A stretch of 64,000 nt of DNA, taken from contig DAXT01000013.1 in NCBI GenBank assembly GCA_002506535.1, positions 39,128-103,127 on the forward strand, given 5' to 3'. The notes beneath the pieces were generated by a model that ran no database searches, was not told the origin of the DNA, and saw only the letters and a program-made list of their open reading frames with translations. The position numbers and the translations under genes were made by a program. The number at the start of each line of letters is the position of its first letter. The stretch's first letter is position 1. The stretch is from Methanothrix harundinacea (lineage in GTDB: Archaea > Halobacteriota > Methanosarcinia > Methanotrichales > Methanotrichaceae). This document shows, one piece after another, positions 24,739 to 33,150 of this stretch.

Positions 24739-26055
24739 TCACCCGAATAGCCACCGCCAAAGCGACCCCCCGCCCCGGAGCCGGGAGGCTCTAGCCCTCG
24801 CCTCTTCGCTCTCCCTTGAGAAGGATACGGCGACGGTGGCGACTATCATGCATACCAGCATCAGGAGCCATACGCTCTGGTACGCCTCCAGAGACCTGGA
24901 GGTGAGGATCAGCCCTGAGACCTGCTGGAGGACCGCCCCTCCGGCGAAGGGGAATATGTTGAGGGCCGCCGTCGTCGTCCCGACGATCGCTATGGGGAAT
25001 AGCTCCTTGATCTGGGCGTAGCTGACGACGAAGAACCCGCCGAAGAACCCGAAGAAGAAATTTATCGCCATGTAGGCCTGGGGGCTTGTTATCGATCCTG
25101 CGGTGAACCATATCACAGCCCAGATTATGGTATAGGCGACAGACCCCGCCACCAGGACCTTCTTTCGAGACCCCAGGATCTTGTCTGAGATGTACCCGGC
25201 GGTGGTGCAGCCGAAGATCACCCCCGTCCCGATGAAGGTGATGACGAGGCCGTATGTCGTCTTCTCCCACCCCAGGACGTCGTAGAAGAACGGCCCTGCC
25301 CAGAGCCCCTGATAGACCATGACGCTCCCGTACATGAAGAAGAACCATACCGCCATCGGCCAGAACTTCCTCCCGGAGCCGAAGGTCATCTTCAGCGCCG
25401 CCCCCATGGGGATCCTCTCCTGGCCGCCGGCGGCGAGTTCAGATCCTCCGTTCTCCTGCGCCTCGATCTCGCAGATGCTGGGAAGGCCCATATCCTGGGG
25501 TCGGTCCCGGGTTATCGCCCAGGCGCCGCCGGCGATGGCGAGGGTGATCGCCCCCAGGATCAGGAAGACCTGCTGCCAGCCGAGGACCAGGGAGAAGAAG
25601 GCGAGGGGGCCGGCGGCGCTGAGGGCTCCGAGGTTTCCCACCGCCAGGAGGATCCCCGAGAGGGTGGCGAACTCGTTGGTCCTGTACCAGGTCGATATGA
25701 TCTTCATGGTGGGGATGTAGACCATCGCCACCCCCACCCCGATCATCACCCGGCCGGCTATCACCAGCTCGAAGGAGGTGGCGATCCCCGTGAGGATCGC
25801 CCCGGCCGCCGCCAGCAGGGTGAAGGCGCTGACGGTCTTCCTCGGCCCCCAGCTGTCGGTCAACAGCCCCGCTGGAAGCTGCATTACGGTGTAGGCGTAG
25901 AAGTAGGCGGAGCTGAGGAGGGCGATGGATGCCGCCGAGACGCCGAAGGTCGCCTCCAGGTCGGGTGCCACAGCCGCGGTGGAGACCCGGTGGAAGTAGA
26001 CGAGGAAGTAGGCAGAGGCGAGGATACCGAAGACCGCCCATCGACGGCTCATCAC
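24739..26055 (-). CDS. Major facilitator superfamily transporter
   Basis: A 438-residue 12-helix transporter. The N-terminus MMSRRWAVFGILASAYFLVYFHRVSTAAVAPDLEATFGVS and the motif A-like GLLTDSWGPRKTVSAF (about residues 62-77) are typical of the organic-anion/phthalate-like MFS branch. The central loop (about 185-215) is acidic and Gly-rich, between helices 6 and 7. A second motif A copy, GYISDKILGSRKKVL, is near residue 290. The C-terminus is basic. Substrate cannot be assigned. Start at 26055 or the adjacent ATG 26052. Confidence 0.9.
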   Translation of the reverse strand: MMSRRWAVFGILASAYFLVYFHRVSTAAVAPDLEATFGVSAASIALLSSAYFYAYTVMQLPAGLLTDSWGPRKTVSAFTLLAAAGAILTGIATSFELVIAGRVMIGVGVAMVYIPTMKIISTWYRTNEFATLSGILLAVGNLGALSAAGPLAFFSLVLGWQQVFLILGAITLAIAGGAWAITRDRPQDMGLPSICEIEAQENGGSELAAGGQERIPMGAALKMTFGSGRKFWPMAVWFFFMYGSVMVYQGLWAGPFFYDVLGWEKTTYGLVITFIGTGVIFGCTTAGYISDKILGSRKKVLVAGSVAYTIIWAVIWFTAGSITSPQAYMAINFFFGFFGGFFVVSYAQIKELFPIAIVGTTTAALNIFPFAGGAVLQQVSGLILTSRSLEAYQSVWLLMLVCMIVATVAVSFSRESEEARARASRLRGGGSLWRWLFG

Positions 26056-26349
26056 CTTCTCTACTTCGCTCTTCTCTAACGGCGTTGTCGAAACCCTCCT
26101 CTATATAAGAACGGACGATCGAATTTTGCTCTTGATCGGCCAGCTGTCGGAAGGTCGAGACGACTATATATCACCATGGGCTGATCGGCAGAAGAATCTT
26201 CTTGGAAAAGATTTTGTGCTAGAGAGATCCCGCACGCCGACGAAGGTCGGTGTAATGCGGTCAGCCCTTAAATCCTTCCGCCGATTCATCGTATCGCCCT
26301 TTCATGGATCATATTATATAACTCGCATTAGATGTTATTCGATGATACG
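26056..26349. other. AT-richer intergenic spacer without a supported gene
   Basis: About 290 bp upstream of both the MFS gene and the three-Cache gene. A 91-codon + strand frame from 26126 lacks family resemblance and a ribosome site and is not called. A TATA-like CATATTATATAAC is present near 26306-26318 and may be a distal promoter for the three-Cache gene. Confidence 0.4.
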
Positions 26350-26421
26350 GCCTCTAATTTCGACCGGAAGATATATTCTGCCTCTAATATCGTGCCTCTA
26401 GAGGCACCAAAATCGATATAA
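26350..26421 (+). promoter_or_regulatory. Promoter and candidate operator of the three-Cache gene
   Basis: GCCTCTA occurs three times: at 26350 and 26380 (as GCCTCTAAT) and at 26394, where it forms the perfect 12-bp palindrome GCCTCTAGAGGC (26394-26405). Immediately downstream is a TATA-like CGATATAAC (26413-26421), about 30 bp before ATG 26448. The arrangement of half-sites abutting the TATA box looks like an operator. Confidence 0.5.
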
Positions 26422-26447
26422 CGGATTAACATAACAAGGATAGGATT

Positions 26448-27785
26448 ATGTCAATGACATACAACAGGATCACTTTTTCAATCCTCCTGGCCGTCGGCCT
26501 TGTAGCCAGCACTGGGGCATCTTTCGCCGCAGATGAGGCTCCCGGCCCCAATCTGGCGGCGATGGAAGGCCAGACCCCCAGGGAGGAGATGGCATCCTTC
26601 CTGGACGAGGCGAGAGATCACCTTCTGGAGAACGGCAAGATCGAAGGGCTGAAGGCCATCAGCGACCCCCATGGCGAGTTTGTCAGGGGCGAGCTCTACG
26701 TCTTCGCCTACGACTTCACCGGAACGCTCCTCGCTCACCCCTATCTTCCGCAGCTGGTAGGGAGAAACAACCTCGACCTCGTCGACCCCAACGGCGTCCC
26801 CATGATCAAGAACCTGATGGAGGTGGCAGAGCGGGGCGGAGGTTTCATCTACAACATCTACCCCAACCCCGCCGCCGATAACGTCGATGAGCTGAAGCTC
26901 GTCGGTGTCCTCAAGGTCGATGACGACCTCTGGATAGGCTCCGGGATCTACATCTCAGCCGAGCCGCCCCGGTTCAGCCCTCAGGATCGGGAATCTCTGA
27001 GGAATTTCGTCGATGAGGCGGTGAACTATTCCATCGAGAACGGCAGGCAGAAGGCTCTCGCGGCCTTCAACGATCCTGCCGGGGAGTTCGTCCGGGAAGG
27101 GCTCTACATCTTCGCCTACGACTTCAACGGCACCGCCCTAGCCCTCCCCTTCCAGCCCGATATCGTCGGCGAGGATCGGATCGATATTGAAGACGCCAAC
27201 GGCGTCGCCTTCGTCCGGGATTTCATATCCCTGGCCAGGGGAGGCGAAGGGGAGTCGTACTATATCTATCCAAACCCCGAAAATGAGATGGCCGAGGAGC
27301 TTAAGCTCAGCCGCGTCGCGCAGGTCGACGAGACCTGGTTTTTGGGGGCGGGGATCTACGCCTCGCGCTCCAAAGATGAGAACCTCTCAGTAAAGAAACC
27401 GGCGGATAGGATAGAGCTCCAGGGCTTCGTCCGGGAGGCGGCAAGCCACGCCCTGGTGGCAGGAAGGGAGAGGGCCGCGACCGATTTCATGGATACCGAA
27501 GGCCCCTGGGTCCGGGGGGACGTCTACATCTTCGCCCAGGACTTCAACGGCACCGCCCTCGTCCTCCCCTACCTCCCCTCGGAGGTGGGGACCTACCGCC
27601 TTGACATCCAGGATGAAAAAGGCGCCTTCATCAACCGGGATATGCGTTCTATCGCCCTCAACGACGGCGGTTTCTACGAGTACCGGTGGAGAAACCCCGT
27701 CACCAACGAGACGATGGATAAGGTCAGCTACGTCATGAAGGTCGACGAGACCTGGTGGCTCGGCGCCGGGATATACGAGTTGTAG
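26448..27785 (+). CDS. Exported protein with three tandem Cache sensor domains
   Basis: A 445-residue exported protein. A signal peptide (ILLAVGLVASTGASFAADEA, about residues 12-31) is followed by three single-Cache-2-type modules at about residues 46-168, 178-303 and 322-445. Each carries the same ordered landmarks: a long N-terminal helix, YxFAxDFxGTxLxxPxxPxxVG, a D-x-x-G-xxF(I)x(R/K) turn, YxYxxNP, and a closing V-x-x-D-(E)-(T)W-x-(L)G(S/A)GIY. Cache domains sense small ligands such as carboxylates or amino acids outside the cell. Here there is no membrane anchor or signalling module, so it may act as a soluble binding protein. The start has AAGGATAGG upstream. Confidence 0.88.
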   Translation: MSMTYNRITFSILLAVGLVASTGASFAADEAPGPNLAAMEGQTPREEMASFLDEARDHLLENGKIEGLKAISDPHGEFVRGELYVFAYDFTGTLLAHPYLPQLVGRNNLDLVDPNGVPMIKNLMEVAERGGGFIYNIYPNPAADNVDELKLVGVLKVDDDLWIGSGIYISAEPPRFSPQDRESLRNFVDEAVNYSIENGRQKALAAFNDPAGEFVREGLYIFAYDFNGTALALPFQPDIVGEDRIDIEDANGVAFVRDFISLARGGEGESYYIYPNPENEMAEELKLSRVAQVDETWFLGAGIYASRSKDENLSVKKPADRIELQGFVREAASHALVAGRERAATDFMDTEGPWVRGDVYIFAQDFNGTALVLPYLPSEVGTYRLDIQDEKGAFINRDMRSIALNDGGFYEYRWRNPVTNETMDKVSYVMKVDETWWLGAGIYEL

Positions 27786-27830
27786 GGGAAAGCGGCCGCT
27801 TCCGGGGCTGACCCGGCCATCTTTTTTCAT

Positions 27831-27883
27831 CGAGGATCGAAACGAGTTTATCTTTCTCCTCGAAGATCGCAACCGGTTTATCT
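27831..27883 (+). repeat. Two imperfect 23-nt direct repeats, period 30
   Basis: The unit at 27831-27853 ends GTTTATCT; the unit at 27861-27883 ends GGTTTATCT, with four differences between units. Both lie in the spacer between the Cache and nitroreductase genes, preceded by CTTTTTTCAT. They may overlap the terminator or the next promoter. Confidence 0.55.
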
Positions 27884-27950
27884 CCGCTCGACGATATCGA
27901 TTACCGCCCGAAAAACGTCGGCCCAATGAGGGGCCGGGAGGAAGAATCTC

Positions 27951-28475
27951 ATGCTGGAACTGCTGCGCAAGAGAAGAAGCATCAGAAAGTACAGGGACGA
28001 GGATATCGACCCCGGTGTCGTGGAGCTTCTCAAGGAGGCGGCCCTCCGGTCGCCAACCTCCAGAAACTTCAGGCCCTGGAGGTTTGTCTTCGTAGAAGAT
28101 CGAGAAAAGCTCGCAGCGCTGTCGAAGGCGAAGCCGTCGGGGTCGTCATTTCTAGCGGGAGCGCGCCTCGGGGTCGTCGTCTGCGCCGATGAGAAAGAGT
28201 CGGACGTCTGGACCGAGGACTGCTCCATCGCATCGATTATCCTGCAGCTGGCGGGCCAGAGCCTCGGCCTAGGCTCCTGCTGGATCCAGATAAGGCTCCG
28301 GATGCACGACGGCTCGCAGACGAGCGAAGAGTACGTCAGGTCGGTCCTCGGCCTTCCCGATGGATTGAAGGTCGAGTCGATCATCGCCTTCGGTTATCCC
28401 GACGAGGATAGGGGGCCGGTGCCGGCGGAGGAACTGCAGCAGGAGAAGATCCTGTCGGCCTTAGGACCGCGATAA
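27951..28475 (+). CDS. Nitroreductase-family FMN oxidoreductase
   Basis: A 174-residue FMN enzyme. The flavin-phosphate site RKRRSIRKYRDEDID is at about residues 5-19, followed by AALRSPTSRNFRPWRFVFVEDREKL (about 33-57, the conserved SPTSxNxRPWxF). The C-terminal IIAFGYPDEDRGP (about 147-159) matches the family. It is slightly shorter than bacterial nitroreductases because of a compressed central region, typical of the archaeal short form. The true electron acceptor is unknown. GGGAGGAAGAATCTC precedes the ATG. Confidence 0.92.
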   Translation: MLELLRKRRSIRKYRDEDIDPGVVELLKEAALRSPTSRNFRPWRFVFVEDREKLAALSKAKPSGSSFLAGARLGVVVCADEKESDVWTEDCSIASIILQLAGQSLGLGSCWIQIRLRMHDGSQTSEEYVRSVLGLPDGLKVESIIAFGYPDEDRGPVPAEELQQEKILSALGPR

Positions 28476-28537
28476 CCCGTCCTACTGCCTCATCTCCCAC
28501 CGAAAGGGGGATCTTCAGACCCGACGATCCAAGACCC

Positions 28538-28828
28538 ATGAAGGTCGGAAGAAAGCCGAAGCCCGACTCCCCCGAGGAGATGGCCCTCGTCCATCACGCC
28601 CTGGAGAACCCGATCAGAAGGAGGATGATCATCCTGATGGTGGAGGGATGTCTATCGGTCGAAGGGATCGCCGTGGCGGCGGGTGAAAAGATGCTCGACT
28701 ACCACCTCCACCGGCTGGAGCTGGCGGGGCTCATCGATCTCGCCGGCGATAAGATAGCCCTGACGGAGTCGGGAAAGGCCTACGGCGACCTCGTCAAGTC
28801 CCAGGCGGAGAGAGGGGGCGCATGGTGA
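28538..28828 (+). CDS. Winged-helix (ArsR-like) transcriptional regulator
   Basis: A 96-residue one-domain regulator. The wHTH pattern is VHHALENPIRRRMIILMVEGCLSVEGIAVAAGEKMLDYHLHRLELAGLIDLAGDKIALTESGKAYGDLV: helix 1, the recognition helix around KMLDYHLHRLELAGLI, then the wing with DKIALTESG. There are no metal-binding Cys, so it is not a classical arsenic sensor. It lies 62 bp downstream of the nitroreductase in the same direction and may regulate it. Confidence 0.85.
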   Translation: MKVGRKPKPDSPEEMALVHHALENPIRRRMIILMVEGCLSVEGIAVAAGEKMLDYHLHRLELAGLIDLAGDKIALTESGKAYGDLVKSQAERGGAW

Positions 28829-28985
28829 GATCCTGCCCGGCGTCGGGACGCTCTCGCATCAGAAAGAGGGAGGGTGGGGGTTATGCCCGCTGCCCGGCGG
28901 ACCGTCGCCCCCGCCCCCCATCCTCCTGGATCAGCCCCGGGAGTTCAGGGACGGGCCGATCCCCCGCCACCCCGCCAACTCATCT

Positions 28986-29675
28986 TCAGGCGGTTGAGGT
29001 GGCTACGTATACCATGTTGCTTCTTGCGATCTCGCTAAACCCGCCGCCCCCCGCCCAGTTCTCAAACATCCGAAACTCGTACTCCCCATCCTCACGGGGG
29101 GCGGTGAAGGTGAGGGTCCCGCTCGTCTCGCCGTTGAGGTAATGCCACTGGCCGTACTCTTCGTTTGCCGCACCCACCCTGTAGATGGCGATCCAGTCGG
29201 TCTCAAACCCCGGCGCTCCCGAATAATCGACGGAGATCTCCCCTCCGGGGGCCACCCGCAGGGGGGACGCCGTGATATTCGTAAGGTTTAAAGCTTCGAT
29301 CTCGACGGTGACGACGTTGCTCCTCGCGATATCGTTGTATCCGCCGCCTTCAGCCCAGTTCTCAAACATCCGAAACTCGTAGGCACCCCCTTCGCCGGGG
29401 GCGGTGAAGGTCAGATTCCCGCTCGGCTCGCCGTAGAGGTAATGCCACTCGCCATAATCTTCGTTGGCCGCCTCAACGCTGTAGATGGCGATCCAGTCGC
29501 TTTCAAACCCCGCAGCTCCTGAATAGAAGACGAAGATCTCGTCCCCGGGGCTCGCCACGACCGGCGATGCGGATATCGTCGCCTGCTGGCCGGCGGCGAG
29601 GATCGACGAAGTTATAAGCAGAACTGCGACCGCAGCCAGGAGGCGGACGGCCTCTCTCCTCGGTTCTCTTCTCAT
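28986..29675 (-). CDS. Exported protein with two SKICH/Ig-like repeats
   Basis: A 229-residue exported protein. A signal peptide (RLLAAVAVLLITSSILAAG) is followed by two homologous domains of about 95 residues each (about 32-125 and 131-225). Each follows I-x-ASPxxxxPGxEIxVxYSGAxGFExDWIAIYxVxAANExYGxWHYLxGExSGxLTFTAPxExGxYEFRMFENWAxGGGxxxIARSN. The DWIAIY...W.Y..G...G...F.AP..G.YEFR layout resembles SKICH-type Ig folds. The start at 29675 is chosen for the GAGAGGAG 8 nt upstream and the compact signal peptide. There is no anchor; function unknown. Confidence 0.75.
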   Translation of the reverse strand: MRREPRREAVRLLAAVAVLLITSSILAAGQQATISASPVVASPGDEIFVFYSGAAGFESDWIAIYSVEAANEDYGEWHYLYGEPSGNLTFTAPGEGGAYEFRMFENWAEGGGYNDIARSNVVTVEIEALNLTNITASPLRVAPGGEISVDYSGAPGFETDWIAIYRVGAANEEYGQWHYLNGETSGTLTFTAPREDGEYEFRMFENWAGGGGFSEIARSNMVYVATSTA

Positions 29676-29969
29676 CCTCGATTCTCCTCTCATCTTCAAT
29701 TTGAACTCCCCTCAAGATCCACTTACTACTCTATCGTCATAATATATCCTTAAAGATCTCCCTCAACGGCTCGAAGCGACCGACCCATCCCCCGAGCGGC
29801 CTGGAAAAGCCCATCGGAGTTGGGAAGGGCGGAGACTGAGGAGGCGCAGGCTCTATCCTAACGCAGAAGGGCCGGATGATGGGGATAGGTCAGGAAGATC
29901 CCCCTTCAGACGGTGGCGTCCTGGGGGGCGGGCCTTCTGCCCTCCAGCAAATATTGAAGGGCCCGGCCC

Positions 29970-30833
29970 TCAGACCCCGGCCTCGAGAGAGTCTTCGATC
30001 AGCGCCCATAAGAGGTCCGAGTCCTTAAGCATCCCAGCCAGCTTCTGATGGGCCGTCACCACCGGGAGCTGGTCGATCTTCTCCCTCCTCATAACCCGCG
30101 CACACTCGGAGACCTCGCTGCTCTTGATGGCGGTGACGGCGGGAACCATCGCCTGCTTGACGGGGATCTTGCGCAGGGCGATCCGCGATACCCCGTAGTA
30201 GAAGTTGAGGGTGTCTCTGGTGCTCTCCCACGTCCACTCGTCCTCGTCTGACGCCGAGGACATATCCGACATCTCGACGGAGTCCTCGATGACGGAGGCG
30301 TTGATCAGGTCTCTATCGGAGACTATCCCCACCAGCTTCAGATCGGAGTCTATCACCGGAGAGGCCTGGACATAGGCGTACTCCATCACCGCCCCTGCCA
30401 CCGGGAGGGGCATCTCATCCCAGAGGGCGACGGCGGTCTTCTCGAAGTATCTCTCTATCGGCCTTTTGATATCCAGGTCTGCTATCACCCGGATTATATC
30501 GGCGACGCTGACGATCCCGACCAGGGCGCCGTCCTCCACCGCCGGAAGACGCCTGATATCGTTCTCTGCGAGAAGCCTCGCCGCCTCGACGACGCTGTCG
30601 TCGGGATGGACGACGAGGGGGTCCCGGGTCATCAGGAGGGCGGTCTGGTCCTCCTCGGGGTTTCTAAGAAGGTCGGTCCTGGTGACCATCCCCACCAGCT
30701 CCCCGCCCTTGACCACCGGAACTCCCGAGACGTGCCTCTCCTTGAGGGTCTTCAATACCATGTCTCTGGAGCCGGGGATCGATACAAAGGCTACGTCCGA
30801 GACCATCACCTCTCTGACCGGAATTTTGTTCAA
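29970..30833 (-). CDS. Four-CBS-domain protein
   Basis: A 287-residue cytoplasmic protein built of two Bateman modules. CBS units begin at about residues 4 (VREVMVSDVAFVSIPGSRDMVLKTLKER), 66 (LMTRDPLVVHPDDSVVEAARLLAENDIRRLPAVEDG), 130 (AVALWDEMPLPVAGAVMEYAYVQASPVID) and 225 (PVKQAMVPAVTAIKSSEVSECARVMRREKIDQLPVV). Each has the G(M/I)V(T/S)xxD(L/I) nucleotide-contact strand. Such proteins sense adenosyl nucleotides. Translation starts at a TTG whose TGA overlap (TTGA) couples it to the UspA gene upstream. Third in an amidohydrolase-UspA-CBS operon. Confidence 0.92.
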   Translation of the reverse strand: MNKIPVREVMVSDVAFVSIPGSRDMVLKTLKERHVSGVPVVKGGELVGMVTRTDLLRNPEEDQTALLMTRDPLVVHPDDSVVEAARLLAENDIRRLPAVEDGALVGIVSVADIIRVIADLDIKRPIERYFEKTAVALWDEMPLPVAGAVMEYAYVQASPVIDSDLKLVGIVSDRDLINASVIEDSVEMSDMSSASDEDEWTWESTRDTLNFYYGVSRIALRKIPVKQAMVPAVTAIKSSEVSECARVMRREKIDQLPVVTAHQKLAGMLKDSDLLWALIEDSLEAGV

Positions 30834-31267
30834 ATCTTCTCCCCCGGCACTGTGAGGACCGGCACCCTGGAGTTGCGGACCACATTCTCGGCGACGGACC
30901 CCAGAAGGAACTTGTCTAGGCCGGTCCGCCCGACGCTCCCCATCACCACCACGTCGATCCCGGACTCTGAAGATAGCCTCAGAAGCTCGTCGCCGGGGTT
31001 CCCCTCGACGACCATCTTGGTGGAGGCTACCCCCGCCCGAGTTGCCTTCTCCTCGACGTAGTTGGTGGCATCCTCCCCCTCTCGGATCAGAAGGCTTCTG
31101 ATGCTCGCAATAGCCATATCCTCTGGAAGGTGGCTCAGCCGTCCGGTATCGGCGACGTAAATTATGGTGATCGCCCCCCCAGAGAGCCTGGCCAGCTCGA
31201 TGCCCACCTCTGCCGCCCGCTCGCTATGTTTCGAGCCGTCGGTTGCTATCATTATCCTCTCAAACAT
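30830..31267 (-). CDS. Universal stress protein (UspA family)
   Basis: A 145-residue UspA-fold protein. It opens MFERIMIATDGSKHSERAAEVGIELARLSGGAITIIYVAD (residues 1-40). The ATP-binding signature follows: VVMGSVGRTGLDKFLLGSVAENVVRNSRVPVLTVP (about 105-140; the GxxGxxxxxxGSVxxxV motif), so it is the nucleotide-binding subclass. Start 31267 is 11 bp after the amidohydrolase stop; earlier in-frame starts lie inside that gene. It is coupled to the CBS protein downstream by a TTGA overlap; both are probably energy or nucleotide sensors. Confidence 0.93.
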   Translation of the reverse strand: MFERIMIATDGSKHSERAAEVGIELARLSGGAITIIYVADTGRLSHLPEDMAIASIRSLLIREGEDATNYVEEKATRAGVASTKMVVEGNPGDELLRLSSESGIDVVVMGSVGRTGLDKFLLGSVAENVVRNSRVPVLTVPGEKI

Positions 31268-31278
31268 ATAAAAACCCT

Positions 31279-32337
31279 CTAGAAGACGGCCAGGACGTCC
31301 GAGGGGGCTGCCCTCCTGACGAGGCTCGCCAGGGGATCGTTCACCCCCCACATCTTGTCCGACCGTCTCTCGATGACCATGATCCTGCATCTCTTCCCGG
31401 GGCAGATCGCCCCGGCCTCATCCTCAGCGCCCAAGATCCGAGCACCGTTTAGAGTGCAGATCATAAATACCTGTCTATCGTTATGCAGCAGCGCCTTGGA
31501 TAGAAACTCCATCTCGGAGAAGAGGTCTGGGGAGTTGAGCATGACGTTGTCGGTCCCAAGGCCGACGACGATCCCCATCTCCAGCATCCGGCGGACCTTC
31601 GGAAGGCCAACCCCGGTGACGAGGTTCGACCGGGGACAGACGACGACAAAGACCCCCGCCTCCGCCACCATCTCCAGGTCCCGCTCATCGGCTTTTGTTA
31701 GGTGGACGAGGATGTCGGGTTCGAGGCTGAGGGCGTCCTCGATGTCGTCCCGTTCCGATTCACCGGCGTGGAGGGCGACGCGCTTGCCCTCGGACCTCGC
31801 AGCCTCCACCACCTCCTCGACGAGGGATCTCGGATGGTCTTTCGTGCTGCTGATCCCCACCCCCCAGCACCTCTGGTGGACCCGGACCGATCCGGGATCA
31901 GGCCTCCCAAAGACCCTTCCTATCATCCCGGAACCTTCCATCGCCTCATAGAGCATATCGACGCCGTCGATCCCTCCCTCCCGAAAGTCGGCGAAGGCGC
32001 AGGTTCCGGACCGGGCCATATAAGATAGGGACCTTCTCATCCCCTCCAAGATCTCTATCCGAGAGGCCTTTTCCAGGATCCGGTGCTTCAGCCCCCCAGG
32101 TCCCACCAGATCCTCGAGGGAGAGGTAAGGCGGATCTTTGAGGATGGAGTCGCCGAGGTGGACGTGGGCGTTGACGAGGGCCGGGGCTATGATCCCCTTG
32201 AGGTCTGATTCGATCCTCCCGGACCCCACCTCCGCCACGACCCCCCTGCGGAGGACGAGGTACCCCTCGAAGGGCTCGAAATCCTCGCCGAGGAGGATCG
32301 TTCCTGAGAGGATCGTCTCGTCGTCCGCCTCTTCCAT
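31279..32337 (-). CDS. Amidohydrolase-superfamily deaminase-like enzyme
   Basis: A 352-residue metal-dependent hydrolase related to the TrzA/AtzA and 5'-deoxyadenosine/S-adenosylhomocysteine deaminase branch. Metal ligands are visible: APALVNAHVHLGDS (HxH, near residue 58), VALHAGES (His, near 190), and VGLGTDNVMLNSPDLFSEM (catalytic Asp, near 270). It is about 60-80 residues shorter than MTA/SAH deaminases. Substrate is unknown. It heads the operon with UspA and CBS proteins and is divergent from the riboflavin-pathway reductase, with a 57-bp shared promoter region. Confidence 0.85.
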   Translation of the reverse strand: MEEADDETILSGTILLGEDFEPFEGYLVLRRGVVAEVGSGRIESDLKGIIAPALVNAHVHLGDSILKDPPYLSLEDLVGPGGLKHRILEKASRIEILEGMRRSLSYMARSGTCAFADFREGGIDGVDMLYEAMEGSGMIGRVFGRPDPGSVRVHQRCWGVGISSTKDHPRSLVEEVVEAARSEGKRVALHAGESERDDIEDALSLEPDILVHLTKADERDLEMVAEAGVFVVVCPRSNLVTGVGLPKVRRMLEMGIVVGLGTDNVMLNSPDLFSEMEFLSKALLHNDRQVFMICTLNGARILGAEDEAGAICPGKRCRIMVIERRSDKMWGVNDPLASLVRRAAPSDVLAVF

Positions 32338-32357
32338 GAGGGTGAGATGGTGGAGGC

Positions 32358-32366
32358 AAAATATTT
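32358..32366 (+). promoter_or_regulatory. TATA-like element for the riboflavin-pathway reductase
   Basis: AAAATATTT lies about 30-35 bp before ATG 32395, between the divergent genes. The short leader would contain GGAGAGGAG. Confidence 0.5.
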
Positions 32367-32394
32367 AGCTTTTCACCCCACCGGAGAGGAGATC

Positions 32395-33060
32395 ATGGAT
32401 AGGCCCTTCGTCTTCATCAACAGCGCCATGAGCGCCGACGGAAAGATCAGCTCTTTTCAGCGTAAGCAGGTGAGGATATCCGGGCCGGAAGATATCGACC
32501 GGGTGATACTCCTGCGGGCCGGTAGCGACGCAGTCATGGTGGGGGTGGGGACGGTCCTCGCCGACGATCCGGGGCTGAGGGTCAAGTCGTCGGACCACCG
32601 GAAGATGAGGATGGATGAGGGCCTCCCAGAAGAACCCCTCCGGGTCGTCGTCGACAGCCTGGCGAGGACACCGCCGGAGGCGGAGGTGCTGGGGGAGAGG
32701 TGCATCCTCGCCGTCTCCAAAGCTGCGCCAGAGGAGCGGCTGGATCTCTTGAGGGATAAATGCGAGATCGTCGTCTGCGGCGAGAGCCGGGTCGACCTCG
32801 CTCTGATATTATCGATTTTGCATAAGAAAGGGGTCAGAAGGCTGATGGTGGAGGGGGGCGCCACCCTCAACTGGTCCCTCATAAAGGCCGGTCTCGTCGA
32901 CGAGATCTCCGTCTACATCGGGACCATGATCATCGGAGGGGAGGGGGCGCCGACCCTGGTGGACGGCCCCGGCTTCTCCGCCAATTACCCAACGCTCTGC
33001 CTCATCTCCGCCGACCGCCTGGACGACGGCGTACTTCTGCGGTGGCGGGTCCTCCGTTGA
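32395..33060 (+). CDS. 2,5-diamino-6-(ribosylamino)-pyrimidinone 5'-phosphate reductase
   Basis: A 221-residue RibD C-terminal-domain reductase. In archaea it reduces the ribosyl side chain of the GTP-derived pyrimidine using NADPH, early in riboflavin and F420 (deazaflavin) precursor synthesis. Signatures are RPFVFINSAMSADGKIS (residues 3-19), AGSDAVMVGVGTVLADDPGLRV (about 41-62), and GVRRLMVEGGATLNWSLIKAGLVDEISVYIGTMIIGGEGAPTLVDG (about 145-190; the EGGxxL NADPH segment). Length fits the stand-alone archaeal enzyme. ATG 32395 has GGAGAGGAGATC immediately upstream. Confidence 0.93.
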   Translation: MDRPFVFINSAMSADGKISSFQRKQVRISGPEDIDRVILLRAGSDAVMVGVGTVLADDPGLRVKSSDHRKMRMDEGLPEEPLRVVVDSLARTPPEAEVLGERCILAVSKAAPEERLDLLRDKCEIVVCGESRVDLALILSILHKKGVRRLMVEGGATLNWSLIKAGLVDEISVYIGTMIIGGEGAPTLVDGPGFSANYPTLCLISADRLDDGVLLRWRVLR

Positions 33061-33088
33061 AGATCAGGATCTCGCTTCTGGGGATCAC

Positions 33089-33150
33089 ATCAAGATCTCG
33101 TATCAAGATCTCGTATCAAGATCTCGTATCAAGATCTCGTATCAAGATCT
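33089..33150. repeat. 13-bp tandem repeat (about 4.8 copies)
   Basis: Unit ATCAAGATCTCGT begins at 33089, 33102, 33115 and 33128, then a partial copy at 33141 runs into the last codons of the DUF169 gene. Copies are identical. Each contains AGATCT (BglII-like) and GATC palindromes. The array forms the whole spacer between two convergent genes. Confidence 0.92.

Noticed and set aside
24739..26055. Assignment of a specific substrate to the MFS transporter
   Set aside because: Only general MFS motifs are visible; nothing in the neighbours points to a substrate.
26126..26401. A 91-codon + strand frame in the spacer before the three-Cache gene
   Set aside because: No ribosome site, no family resemblance, and it runs into the operator-like repeats.
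29929..29965. GGGCCTTC...GAAGGGCCC as a terminator for the CBS gene
   Set aside because: The stem needs a bulge and a large loop, and no T-rich tail follows on the - strand.
33089..33150. Possible CRISPR-like array
   Set aside because: The 13-bp units are contiguous, without spacers, so it is a simple tandem repeat.
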